Source: Pseudomonas bharatica CSV86 (GTDB lineage Bacteria > Pseudomonadota > Gammaproteobacteria > Pseudomonadales > Pseudomonadaceae). Taken from it: a stretch of 64,000 bases of DNA. The stretch covers positions 1,589,001 to 1,653,000 of the forward strand of contig NZ_AMWJ02000001.1 in assembly GCF_000319305.2 (NCBI RefSeq). The letters are read 5' to 3'. The notes below the pieces were generated by a model that worked only from the letters and a program-made list of their open reading frames with translations, was not told the origin of the DNA and ran no database searches. Every line of letters begins with the position of its first letter. Within the stretch, counting starts at the first letter, position 1. A program made the position numbers and the translations under genes. Of this stretch, positions 1 to 8,370 are shown piece by piece.

Positions 1-649
1 GGTAGCCGGGGTGGAAGATGCTCTGCAGGCCGCAGCGGGCGCCCAGCGGATTGAGCACCCGGGCCAGGGAGTGGATCGGCGAGCGCAGGCCGAGGGTGTT
101 GCGCAGGTCGATCATCCGTTGCAGGCGCGGCGCCCAGTCCTGCAGCGGGAAGAAGGCCAGGTTGTGCTGGTCCAGCGCTGTCCTGACTTCGCCCCAGGTG
201 CGGCACAGCGGGATGTCCAGCAGGCCCAGTACTTGCTCGGTATACAGGCGCCCGGCGGTGTGCGCGCCACCGCCGTGCATCAGGATGCGCACACCATTGC
301 GCGCCAGGCAACGCGTCGCCAGCAGGTACCAGGGCAGGTGGCGCTTCTTCCCGGCGTAGCTCGGCCAGTCGATGTCCACGGCGATCGCCGGGGCATCCAG
401 GCGCGCACGCAAGGCCTCGGTGAAACCGGCCAGTTCCTCGGGGCTTTCTTCCTTGTGCCGCAGCAGCATCAGGAAGGCGCCAAGCTGGGTTTCTTCGACC
501 TTGCCGTCGAGGAGCATGCCCATCGCCTCGCGGGCTTCCTCGCGGGTCAGGCCGCGGGCTCCGCGCTTGCCCTTGCCGAGGATGCGGACGAATTCGGCGA
601 AAGGGTGTTCGGCCGGGGTTTCGGTAACGAGGGGACGTGGCTCGGTCAT
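1..649 (-). CDS. ybiB: YbiB/TrpD2 family glycosyl transferase-like protein (3' part beyond window)
   Basis: The visible first 216 residues resemble the anthranilate phosphoribosyltransferase fold of the TrpD2/YbiB family: a helical N-terminal domain (EFVRILGKGKRGARGLTREE) followed by the region reading GGGAHTAGR near residue 125. In that family the proteins bind nucleic acid and are not tryptophan enzymes. The start ATG at 647-649 overlaps the tusE stop by four bases (ATGA), so translation is probably coupled. In P. aeruginosa, as I recall, this gene also follows tusDCBE. The C-terminal half lies left of position 1. The family call is fairly sure; the function is not. Confidence 0.8.
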   Translation of the reverse strand, partial: MTEPRPLVTETPAEHPFAEFVRILGKGKRGARGLTREEAREAMGMLLDGKVEETQLGAFLMLLRHKEESPEELAGFTEALRARLDAPAIAVDIDWPSYAGKKRHLPWYLLATRCLARNGVRILMHGGGAHTAGRLYTEQVLGLLDIPLCRTWGEVRTALDQHNLAFFPLQDWAPRLQRMIDLRNTLGLRSPIHSLARVLNPLGARCGLQSIFHPGY

Positions 650-981
650 ATGCAATTGGTCGGCTTGGGCAGGCCCGCCAGCTTGGCGGCAAGTTTGGCG
701 GGAGTACCGTTGAACAGGCGGTTAAGGTGCAGGCTGTTGCCTTTGTCCGCGCCCAGCTTGAGCGCGGTGTACTTGATCAGCGGCCGGGTCGCCGGCGACA
801 GCTCGAACTCCTGGTAGAACTGGCGCAGCAGCTCCAGCACCTCCCAGTGATCGGCACTCAGCTCGATGGACTCGCGCTCGGCCAGGGCCCGGGCGACATC
901 CTCGGACCAGTCACCCAGTTCCACCAGGTAACCGTCCTTGTCGAGGGCGATATCGCGGCCGTTGACATGCAGGATGCTCAT
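646..981 (-). CDS. tusE: TusE, sulfur relay protein for tRNA 2-thiouridine synthesis (DsrC family)
   Basis: A 111-residue DsrC/TusE-type protein. It starts MSILHVNGRDIALDKDGYL and carries the family's conserved penultimate cysteine (C110 in PKPTNCI). In E. coli, TusE takes persulfide sulfur from TusBCD and passes it to MnmA, which thiolates U34 of Lys, Glu and Gln tRNAs. The start at 979-981 overlaps the tusB stop by four bases. It is the last Tus gene of the tusDCBE string and is coupled to ybiB downstream. Length and motif are normal. Confidence 0.95.
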   Translation of the reverse strand: MSILHVNGRDIALDKDGYLVELGDWSEDVARALAERESIELSADHWEVLELLRQFYQEFELSPATRPLIKYTALKLGADKGNSLHLNRLFNGTPAKLAAKLAGLPKPTNCI

Positions 982-1268
982 AGCCAGCTGTTGACCTTGT
1001 CGTAGTTCAGGGACAGTTCGACGAATGCCGGATAATCCACGGCCGTAGCGCCGGTGTCGCTGATGGCGCGGGCCTCGAGGTCTTCCGCAAGGGCATACAG
1101 GCGCGGGCCGAGCGTGTTCAGCCCGGCGACCGTTACGCTGCCAGGATTCAACGCGTACACCGCATCGCCACAGAGCAGCAGGCCGTCGTGCGGGCCGAGC
1201 AGGCGCAGGCAACTGGCCAGGCGGTTGTCGCCGAACGGCGAGCGGGAAATGACATGCAGGGTGCTCAT
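978..1268 (-). CDS. tusB: TusB, subunit of the TusBCD sulfurtransferase complex
   Basis: A 96-residue protein beginning MSTLHVISRSPFG, of the size and fold class (DsrH) of TusB. It forms the heterohexameric TusBCD relay in the cytoplasm together with the products of the two upstream genes. The start ATG at 1266-1268 shares its last base with the end of tusC, and the stop overlaps the tusE start, so the four genes form one tightly packed operon. The pathway is tRNA 2-thiouridine formation. Assignment relies on the ordered cluster as much as on the short sequence. Confidence 0.92.
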   Translation of the reverse strand: MSTLHVISRSPFGDNRLASCLRLLGPHDGLLLCGDAVYALNPGSVTVAGLNTLGPRLYALAEDLEARAISDTGATAVDYPAFVELSLNYDKVNSWL

Positions 1269-1627
1269 CAGAGGGTTACCACCTGGTCGAAACGGTCGAT
1301 CAAGGCCGTAAGGCCAGCGTCATCCAGCACCTGCACCGGCAGGCCCAGGCCGTCGGGGTCCAGGCCGCGCTCGGCCAGGCTGCTGGCGGCAACGAACAGG
1401 TCTTCGACGCCGAACATCGGCAGGGCCTGAAGATTGGCTGCGAGGTTCTTCTGCTGCAGCAGCGCCGGTTGCTGGTTGGGCGCGAGCTGGAACACGCCGT
1501 CATCGAGGAACAGCATGCCCAGGGGAAGATCGAAGGCGCCGCCGGCCAGCGCGATATCCAGCGCTTCGCGCGCGGACGGGCCGCTCCACGGCGCCTGGCG
1601 GCTGATGATCAGCAGGGACTTGGCCAT
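1268..1627 (-). CDS. tusC: TusC, subunit of the TusBCD sulfurtransferase complex
   Basis: A 119-residue DsrF/TusC-type protein starting MAKSLLIISRQAPWSG. I chose the ATG at 1625-1627 because it is one base past the tusD stop and gives the usual length; an upstream in-frame start at 1678 would intrude far into tusD. TusC is a structural partner of TusB and TusD in the cytoplasmic sulfur relay that feeds MnmA. The GGAFDLPLGMLFLDDGVFQL stretch (about residues 27-46) matches the family's conserved core. Confidence 0.92.
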   Translation of the reverse strand: MAKSLLIISRQAPWSGPSAREALDIALAGGAFDLPLGMLFLDDGVFQLAPNQQPALLQQKNLAANLQALPMFGVEDLFVAASSLAERGLDPDGLGLPVQVLDDAGLTALIDRFDQVVTL

Positions 1628-1628
1628 T

Positions 1629-2021
1629 TCAATCGCCTCCGAAGCAGACCAGGCGGTCCGCGCTTTGTGCGGCTTCATGCAACTGGCCGAGGCCGGACAG
1701 TTCCCACGGTACCGGCAGGTTGGCAGCCGGACGCTGATAGCGATTGGCTTCCTCGTCGTTCAGTACACCGCGGCGCAGGGCGGCGGCGATGCACACCACC
1801 GCATCGAGCTGGTGGGCCGTGACGAACTCGCGCCAGTGCGCCGGCACGTCGTTTTCATCCTGGGGCGTGACCACGTTGGCCGAGGCGCTGTGCACACCGT
1901 CCTGGTAGAAGAACAGGCGCACGATCTCATGACCGCCGGCAAGAGCCGCCTGGGCGAACAGCAAGGCGCGGCGCGAGGAGGGCGCGTGGCCGGGGGAAAA
2001 AACCGCGATGACGAACTTCAT
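1629..2021 (-). CDS. tusD: TusD, catalytic subunit of the TusBCD sulfurtransferase complex
   Basis: A 130-residue DsrE/TusD-type protein. Cys77 (DAVVCIAA) lines up with the persulfide-carrying cysteine of E. coli TusD (Cys78). The N-terminal MKFVIAVFSPGHAPSS is typical, which fixes the start at 2019-2021 and not at the upstream in-frame ATG at 2051. This is the first gene of tusDCBE-ybiB. A Rho-independent terminator belonging to the upstream permease lies just before it, so the tus operon probably has its own promoter near 2022-2060. Confidence 0.93.
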   Translation of the reverse strand: MKFVIAVFSPGHAPSSRRALLFAQAALAGGHEIVRLFFYQDGVHSASANVVTPQDENDVPAHWREFVTAHQLDAVVCIAAALRRGVLNDEEANRYQRPAANLPVPWELSGLGQLHEAAQSADRLVCFGGD

Positions 2022-2057
2022 GGCAGGCCCTGTGGGAAAAACACCCGGCATGATAAA

Positions 2058-2086
2058 GCAAAAAGCCCGCAGCAGGCTGCGGGCTT
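2058..2086 (-). terminator. Rho-independent terminator of the NCS2 permease gene
   Basis: The inverted repeat AGCCCGCAG/CTGCGGGCT with a three-base loop is followed, on the minus strand, by TTTTTGCTTT. It sits 20 bases past the permease stop and separates it from tusD. Confidence 0.85.
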
Positions 2087-2105
2087 GTCCGATGCACGAC
2101 CCGGA

Positions 2106-3476
2106 TCAGGCCTCGCGCCTGGCCTCGGGCAGGAACCAGTTCAGCACCAGGGCACAGATGCCACCGGTGGCCACGCCCGATTCCAGCACGTTGCGCAGGG
2201 CCGAAGGCATATGGGCGAGGAACTCCGGCACCTGGGCCACGCCCAGGCCGAGGGCCAGGGACACGGCGATGATCAGCAGGGCCCGGCGGTCCAGGCTGAT
2301 GCTGGCGAGGATGTTGATCCCGGAAGCGGCGACGGCGCCGAACATGACCATGGCCGCGCCGCCCAGCACCGGCTCGGGCACGGCCTGGATCACCCCGGCC
2401 ACCGCCGGGAACAGGCCCAGCACGACCAGCATCAGGGCGATCCATACGCCAATATGGCGGCTGGCGATGCCGGTCAGCTGAATCACCCCGTTGTTCTGCG
2501 CGAAGATCGAGCTGGGGAAGGTGTTGAACACCCCGGCCAGCAGCGAGTTGGCACCGTTGACCAGTACCCCGCCCTTGATCCGCTGCATCCACAGCGGGCC
2601 TTCCACCGGCTGGCGCGACACCTTGCTGGTGGCGGTGACGTCGCCGATGGCCTCCAGCGAGGTGACCAGGTAGATCACCAGCATCGGAATGAACAACGAC
2701 CAGGAGAAGCCCAGCCCGAAATGCAGCGGCACCGGCACCTGAAACAGCGCTGCTTCATGCATGCCGGTGAAATCCAGGCGGCCCAGGTACCCGGCCAGGG
2801 CGTAGCCCACGGCGAGGGCAATGACGATGGCGCAACTGCGCATCCATACCAGCGGGATGCGGTTGAGCACCACGATGATCGCCAGCACCACGCCGGACAG
2901 CAGCAGGTTCTCACTGTTGGCGAAGGTGCCGTCGCCCATGGCGGCGAAACCGCCGCCCATGCTGATCAGGCCGACCTTGATCAGGGTCAGGCCGATCATC
3001 AGTACGACGATGCCGGTCACCAGCGGGGTAATCAGGCGCTTGACGAAGGGCAGGATGCGCGAAATGCCCATTTCCACGAACGATCCGGCGATGACCACGC
3101 CGAAGATCGCCGCCATCACCGCTTCCACCGGCGTACCCTGCTTGACCATCAGCGCACCGCCGGCGATCAGCGGGCCGACGAAGTTGAAGCTGGTGCCCTG
3201 GACGATCAGCAGCCCGGCGCCGAACGGCCCGAAGCGGCGGCACTGGACGAAGGTCGCGATGCCGGAGATCACCAGGGACATCGACACGATCAGGTTGGTA
3301 TCGCGGGCGGAAACGCCCAGGGCCTGGCAGATCAGCAGGCCCGGGGTCACGATAGGCACGATGATCGCCAGCAAATGCTGGAGCGCGGCCAGCAGGCCGA
3401 TCACCAGGCGCGGCCGGTCTTCCAGGCCGAGGACCAGTTCATTGGCCTGTGCCGGGCCTTGTTCGATTGAGCTCAT
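2106..3476 (-). CDS. NCS2-family nucleobase:cation symporter (xanthine/uric acid permease type)
   Basis: A 456-residue inner-membrane protein with about 12-14 hydrophobic segments. The NCS2 signature lies near residue 320 (FAQNNGVIQLTGIASR), the QN/GV-rich form typical of the XanP/XanQ/UacT purine branch and not of UraA. The QGTSFNFVGP segment near residue 93 is a second family landmark. It would import xanthine or urate with protons. The start ATG at 3474-3476 has only a weak Shine-Dalgarno. The gene stands alone between a terminator and a REP palindrome. Exact substrate within the purine branch is not decidable from sequence alone. Confidence 0.85.
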   Translation of the reverse strand: MSSIEQGPAQANELVLGLEDRPRLVIGLLAALQHLLAIIVPIVTPGLLICQALGVSARDTNLIVSMSLVISGIATFVQCRRFGPFGAGLLIVQGTSFNFVGPLIAGGALMVKQGTPVEAVMAAIFGVVIAGSFVEMGISRILPFVKRLITPLVTGIVVLMIGLTLIKVGLISMGGGFAAMGDGTFANSENLLLSGVVLAIIVVLNRIPLVWMRSCAIVIALAVGYALAGYLGRLDFTGMHEAALFQVPVPLHFGLGFSWSLFIPMLVIYLVTSLEAIGDVTATSKVSRQPVEGPLWMQRIKGGVLVNGANSLLAGVFNTFPSSIFAQNNGVIQLTGIASRHIGVWIALMLVVLGLFPAVAGVIQAVPEPVLGGAAMVMFGAVAASGINILASISLDRRALLIIAVSLALGLGVAQVPEFLAHMPSALRNVLESGVATGGICALVLNWFLPEARREA

Positions 3477-3559
3477 GGAAAGGATGCCCCGGAAAAAAGG
3501 AGCGCATTCTACGGGGCGCCTGGGGTTTGCGGTAGTCCGGTTTTTTCGGTGTTCTTCGG

Positions 3560-3624
3560 GGCCTCATCGCTGGCAAGCCAGCTCCCACAGGTTCTGTGGG
3601 AGCTGGCTTGCCAGCGATGAGGCC
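3560..3624. repeat. REP doublet (inverted pair)
   Basis: Two head-to-head copies of the Pseudomonas REP core (GCTGGCAAGCCAGCTCCCAC and its complement) form an almost perfect palindrome over 65 bases. It lies between the 5' end of the permease gene and the 3' end of soxR. Confidence 0.9.
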
Positions 3625-3643
3625 ATGAAGTACACCACACCAA

Positions 3644-4117
3644 TCAACTGCCTCGACAAGCCGCCTCCAGCACCCGCGGCCCCGGCCCTTCCAACCCGAG
3701 CCTGTCCTCCGGGTTGCGCAACGGACAATCCTCCAGCGACAGGCAGCCACAGCCAATGCAGTCATCCAGGCTGTCGCGCAATGCTTCCAGCGTCCGTATC
3801 CGCGCATTCAGGTCTTCGCGCCAGGCCGTGGACATTTCCCCCCACTGCGCCGCCGTCAGCTTGCTGTTCGGCGGATAGCGGCCAAAGGCATTCTTGATCT
3901 CCTCCAACGGAATCCCGGTGCGCTGGGCCACCTTGATCACCGCGATGGTCCGCAGTACCAGTGCCGGAAAGCGCCGTTGGTTGCCGGCATTGCGGGTACT
4001 GGCGATCAGCCCCTTGGCCTCGTAGAAGTGCAAGGTCGACACCGGCACCCCGGCGCGCCGCGCCACTTCGCCGACGCTGAGCAGTCGCATCCCGTCCACC
4101 GCTTTTTTCTCCGCCAT
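3644..4117 (-). CDS. soxR: SoxR, redox-sensing MerR-family transcriptional activator
   Basis: A 157-residue MerR-family regulator: winged helix at about residues 10-80 ([20 protein letters not shown]), dimerisation helix near 95-118, and the [2Fe-2S] cluster motif C120-x2-C123-x-C125-x5-C131 diagnostic of SoxR. In pseudomonads SoxR responds mainly to redox-active compounds such as phenazines and activates efflux genes, including mexGHI-opmD. Here the gene is divergent from mexH and a SoxR box lies between them. The start at 4115-4117 gives family length; an upstream in-frame ATG at 4174 would read through the box. Confidence 0.96.
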   Translation of the reverse strand: MAEKKAVDGMRLLSVGEVARRAGVPVSTLHFYEAKGLIASTRNAGNQRRFPALVLRTIAVIKVAQRTGIPLEEIKNAFGRYPPNSKLTAAQWGEMSTAWREDLNARIRTLEALRDSLDDCIGCGCLSLEDCPLRNPEDRLGLEGPGPRVLEAACRGS

Positions 4118-4122
4118 GCCTG

Positions 4123-4153
4123 TTGACCTCAAGTAAAGTTGAGGTTTTATAGT
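4123..4153 (+). promoter_or_regulatory. SoxR-dependent promoter of mexH-mexI-opmD with SoxR box
   Basis: The 18-base palindrome CCTCAAGTAAAGTTGAGG (4127-4144) matches the SoxR box consensus. It sits between a -35 TTGACC (4123-4128) and a -10 TATAGT (4148-4153) separated by 19 bases. That over-long spacer is the hallmark of MerR-type promoters, which the activator untwists. It should control the efflux operon and probably soxR itself. Confidence 0.93.
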
Positions 4154-4208
4154 CCGGCCCCGTCGTTCCTGCAAGTGCAGGAATCATCATCGATCAGCGG
4201 GGCGGAGC

Positions 4209-5290
4209 ATGGGCAAAAGGCTGCTGTTGGGGGAGGGGCGCTGGCGCTGGGTGCGCTGGTGTTGGTAGTGGGCACGCAGCGGACACCGCCGGCGCAGGCC
4301 AGCAGTGCATGGCCGACAACCAAGGTGGCGTTGGCCAGGGTTACGTCGATGCCGGCGCCACGGCAGCGTTTCGCGGTGGGCGAGCTGGAAGCCGTGGATC
4401 AGGTGCGGCTGGCCGCCGAAAGCGCCGGCCGGGTGACGCGCATTGCCTTCGACTCGGGCCAGACGGTCAAGGCCGGGCAGTTGCTGGTCCAGCTCAACTA
4501 TGCCCCGGAGCAGGCTGAGCGCCTGCGCCTGCGGGCACAGTTGCGCAATGCCGAATCATTGCTGGAGAGGACGCGCAAGCTGCGTGCCTCCAGTGTCACC
4601 ACCCAGGAGCAACTGGATAACGCCAGCGCCGCCGCCGACATGGCCAGGGGCGAGTTGCAACAGGTTGAAGCGCGGATTGCGCAGAAGGCTATCGTCGCAC
4701 CATTCGCCGGCAAGCTCGGGATCCGCCGGGTGCATCAGGGCCAGTACCTCAATGCGGGCGACGCGGTTGCCAACCTGGTCGAACCAAACCGGCTGCGGGT
4801 GAATTTCTCCCTGAACGAACAGGTAGTCGCCGAACTGAGTACCGGACAGACCGTGCAACTGGGCATCGATGCCCTGGCGGACCGGAGCTTCCCGGCGCGG
4901 ATCAGCGCCATCGACCCAATGATCAGTTCTACGCGCCTGGTCCAGGTGCAGGCCACCCTGGTCAACCCGGACAGCCAACTGCAACCCGGCATGTACGCCC
5001 GGGTGCGTCTGGACGCCCAACAGCCGGCCAGTGTCTTGTCGCTGCCGGAAACCGCCGTCACCTACACCGCCTACGGCCAGACCGTGTTCGTCGCGCGGCA
5101 GGTCGAGGGCGGCCTGCAGGTTGCGCGGGTCGGCGTGACCACCGGCGAGCGCTGGCAGGGCCGGGTGGAAATCACCTCTGGCCTGGCCGAAGGCGAGCAG
5201 GTGGTGGTTTCCGGCCAGCTCAAGCTCAGCGATGGCATGGCGGTGGAACCCCTGGCCGGCAACAGCCTGGATGAAGGAGGCCGGCCGTGA
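4209..5290 (+). CDS. mexH: MexH-like periplasmic adaptor of an RND efflux pump (apparent frameshift near the 5' end)
   Basis: A membrane-fusion protein of about 360 residues: N-terminal membrane anchor (ALALGALVLVV), lipoyl/barrel-sandwich halves around an alpha-hairpin (AERLRLRAQLRNAESLLERT), beta-barrel and membrane-proximal domain. It links the inner-membrane pump MexI to the outer-membrane channel. The best start, ATG 4209-4211 (MGKRLLLG), is out of frame with the rest. Adding one G to the five-G run at 4229-4233 joins them into the expected signal-anchor. Without that, translation would need a start such as TTG at 4139, inside the promoter. First gene of the SoxR-driven operon; coupled to mexI. 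Confidence 0.85.
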
Positions 5291-8200
5291 GATTCACCGA
5301 CCTGTTCGTCCGCCGTCCGGTGCTGGCCCTGGTGGTCAGTGCGCTGATCACCCTGATGGGCCTGTTCGCCCTCGGCAAGTTGCCGATCCGCCAGTACCCG
5401 CTGCTGGAAAGCTCGACCATCACCATCACCACCGAGTATCCCGGCGCGTCTGCCGAACTGATGCAGGGTTTCGTCACCCAGCCGATCACCCAGGCGGTGT
5501 CCTCGGTGGAGGGCATCGACTACCTGGCGTCCTCGTCGATGCAGGGGCGCAGCACCATCACCCTGCGCATGATCCTCAACCGCGATCCAACCCAGGCCCT
5601 GACCCAGGCCATGGCCAAGGTCAACCAGGTGCGCTATCGCCTGCCGGAAAAGGCCTACGATCCGGTGGTCGAGCTGTCGGCGGGGGACTCCACCGCGGTG
5701 GCCTATGTCGGGTTCTCCAGCGAGACCCTGTCCATCCCCGAATTGAGCGATTACCTGTCGCGGGTGGTCGAGCCACAGTTCTCGGGGATCGACGGCGTGG
5801 TCAAGGTGCAGACCTTCGGCGGCCAGAACCTGGCCATGCGCCTGTGGCTGGACAGCGAGCGCATGGCCGGGCGCGGGGTCACCGCCGGCGACGTAGCCGA
5901 GGCGGTGCGGCGCAACAACTACCAGGCCACCCCGGGCCAGGTGCGCGGGCAGTACGTGCTGGCGGATATCCGCGTCGACACCGACCTGACCAGCGTCGAG
6001 GCCTTTCGCGACCTGATCGTGCGCAACGACGGCCGCGACCTCGTGCGCCTGCGTGACATCGGCAGCGTCGAGCTGAGCGCGGCCATGACCCAGACCAGCG
6101 CCACCATGGACGGCAAGCCCGCGGTGCACCTGGGCCTGTTCCCCACGCCCTCGGGCAACCCGCTGGTGATCGTCGACGGCATTCGCAAGCTCCTGCCACA
6201 GATCCAGCAGACCCTGCCGCCAGGGGTGAAGGTGGCGTTGGCCTACGAGACTGCACGTTTTATCGATGCGTCGATCAAGGAAGTGCTGCACACCTTGCTC
6301 GAAGCGATGCTGATCGTGGTCGCGGTAATCTGGCTGTGCCTGGGTTCGCTACGCAGCGTGGCGATCCCGGTGCTGGCGATTCCCCTGTCGATGCTCGGCG
6401 CCGCCGCATTGATGCTGTCTTTCGGCTTCAGCCTCAACCTGCTCACTTTGCTGGCGATGGTCCTGGCCATCGGCCTGGTGGTGGACGATGCCATCGTGGT
6501 GGTGGAGAACGTCCATCGCCATATAGAAGAAGGGCAGACGCCGGTGGCTGCGGCGCTGGCGGGCGCCCGGGAGATTGCCGGGCCGGTGGTGGCCATGACC
6601 CTGACCCTGGCGGCGGTGTACGCGCCCATCGGTTTGATGGGCGGGCTCACCGGCACGCTGTTTCGTGAGTTTGCCCTGACGTTGGCCGGTGCAGTGATCA
6701 TCTCCGGAATCGTTGCCCTGACCTTATCGCCGGTGATGAGCTCGTTGCTGCTCAAGCCCGGACAGCAGGAGGGGCCGATGGCCCGGCTGGCGGAGAAGGT
6801 TTTCGGGGGCCTGGCCGGAGGGTATGGCCGGTTGCTGGGGCAATCGCTGGCGCGGCGCTGGATCAGCGGCGGCATCGCCATCCTGGTCTGCCTGAGCCTG
6901 CCCTGGCTGTACCTGCAGGCGCAGCGCGAGCTGGCACCGCCGGAGGACCAGGCGGCGGTACTGGCCGCGATCAAGGCACCGCAATATGCCAGCCTGGAAT
7001 ACGCCGAGCATTTCAACGCCAGGCTGGACCGGGTGATGAAGGCCATCCCGGAAACCACCGATACCTGGATCATCAACGGCACCGACGGCCCGGCCAGCAG
7101 TTTCGGCGGCATCAACCTGAGTGCCTGGGGCGAACGCCAGCGTTCGGCGGCGCAGGTCCAGGCCGAACTGCAAGCGGCCGTGGGCGAGGTCGAAGGCAGC
7201 AGCATCTTCGCCTTCCAGGTGGCCTCGCTGCCGGGTTCCAGTGGTGGCCTGCCGGTGCAGATGGTGCTGCGCAGCGCCCAGGACTACCCGCTGCTGTACC
7301 AGACCATGGAAGGGCTCAAGCAGCGCGCGCGGGAAAGCGGCCTGTTCGTCGTGGTGGACAGCGACCTGGACTACAACAACCCGCTGGTCAGCCTGAGTGT
7401 CGACCGGGCCAAGGCCGCCAGCCTCGGCATCGGCATGCAGGCCATCGGCGATTCGCTGGCGGTGCTGGTGGGCGAGCAGTACATCAATCGCTTCGCCCTG
7501 TATGGCCGCTCCTACGACGTGATCCCGCAGAGCATCCACGACCAACGCCTGACCCCGCAGGCCCTGGCCCGCCAGTATGTGCGGGCGGATGACGGGCAAT
7601 TGCTGCCTCTGTCCAGCGTGGTGCACATGGACATCGGCGTGGCGCCGAACCGCCTGCTGCAATTCGATCAGCAGAATGCCAGCACGTTGCAGGCGATTCC
7701 CGCGCCGGGTGTTTCCCAAGGCCAGGCGGTGGCCTTCCTCGAACAACTGGCCAGCGAGCTGCCGCCAGGCTTCAGCCATGACTGGCAATCGGAGTCGCGG
7801 CAATACGTGCAGGAAGGACTGGCGCTGATGTGGGCCTTCCTCGCCGCGTTGGTGGTGATCTACCTGGTGCTCGCCGCCCAGTACGAAAGCCTGGTGGATC
7901 CGCTGATCATCCTGGTCACCGTGCCGCTGTCGATCTGCGGTGCGCTGCTGCCGCTGGCGATGGGCTGGGCGACCCTGAACATCTACACGCAGATTGGCCT
8001 GGTGACCCTGATCGGCCTGATCAGCAAGCACGGGATCCTGATGGTGGCGTTCGCCAACGAGATCCAGGTGCGCGACAACCTGGGCCGTGGCGAGGCGATC
8101 ATCCGCGCCGCGCAGGTCCGCCTGCGCCCGGTGCTGATGACCACGGCGGCGATGACCTTCGGCGTGGTACCGCTTTTGTTCGCCAGTGGTGCCGGGGCCA

Positions 8201-8367
8201 ACAGCCGTTTCGGCCTGGGGGTGGTAATCGTCTGCGGCATGCTGGTGGGCACGCTGTTCACCCTGTTCGTGCTGCCGACCCTTTATTCATGGCTGGCCCG
8301 GGATCACCGGGTCGAAGGTGCACGCAAGCAACAGCTGGCCGATGCCCAACGCGTGCTGGGGAACTGA
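5287..8367 (+). CDS. mexI: MexI-like RND (HAE1) efflux pump, inner-membrane transporter
   Basis: A 1,026-residue RND transporter with two repeats of six membrane helices and large periplasmic porter loops. The proton-relay aspartates D400-D401 (VVDDAIVVVENV) and the TM10 lysine K914 (LISKHGIL) are present. The N-terminus reads MRFTDLFVRRPVLALVV, as in MexI of P. aeruginosa. The start is GTG at 5287, overlapping the mexH stop and preceded by AAGGAGG six bases upstream. With MexH and the next gene it forms a tripartite pump under SoxR control. A separate mexG gene is absent. Confidence 0.92.
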   Translation: MRFTDLFVRRPVLALVVSALITLMGLFALGKLPIRQYPLLESSTITITTEYPGASAELMQGFVTQPITQAVSSVEGIDYLASSSMQGRSTITLRMILNRDPTQALTQAMAKVNQVRYRLPEKAYDPVVELSAGDSTAVAYVGFSSETLSIPELSDYLSRVVEPQFSGIDGVVKVQTFGGQNLAMRLWLDSERMAGRGVTAGDVAEAVRRNNYQATPGQVRGQYVLADIRVDTDLTSVEAFRDLIVRNDGRDLVRLRDIGSVELSAAMTQTSATMDGKPAVHLGLFPTPSGNPLVIVDGIRKLLPQIQQTLPPGVKVALAYETARFIDASIKEVLHTLLEAMLIVVAVIWLCLGSLRSVAIPVLAIPLSMLGAAALMLSFGFSLNLLTLLAMVLAIGLVVDDAIVVVENVHRHIEEGQTPVAAALAGAREIAGPVVAMTLTLAAVYAPIGLMGGLTGTLFREFALTLAGAVIISGIVALTLSPVMSSLLLKPGQQEGPMARLAEKVFGGLAGGYGRLLGQSLARRWISGGIAILVCLSLPWLYLQAQRELAPPEDQAAVLAAIKAPQYASLEYAEHFNARLDRVMKAIPETTDTWIINGTDGPASSFGGINLSAWGERQRSAAQVQAELQAAVGEVEGSSIFAFQVASLPGSSGGLPVQMVLRSAQDYPLLYQTMEGLKQRARESGLFVVVDSDLDYNNPLVSLSVDRAKAASLGIGMQAIGDSLAVLVGEQYINRFALYGRSYDVIPQSIHDQRLTPQALARQYVRADDGQLLPLSSVVHMDIGVAPNRLLQFDQQNASTLQAIPAPGVSQGQAVAFLEQLASELPPGFSHDWQSESRQYVQEGLALMWAFLAALVVIYLVLAAQYESLVDPLIILVTVPLSICGALLPLAMGWATLNIYTQIGLVTLIGLISKHGILMVAFANEIQVRDNLGRGEAIIRAAQVRLRPVLMTTAAMTFGVVPLLFASGAGANSRFGLGVVIVCGMLVGTLFTLFVLPTLYSWLARDHRVEGARKQQLADAQRVLGN

Positions 8368-8370
8368 GGA

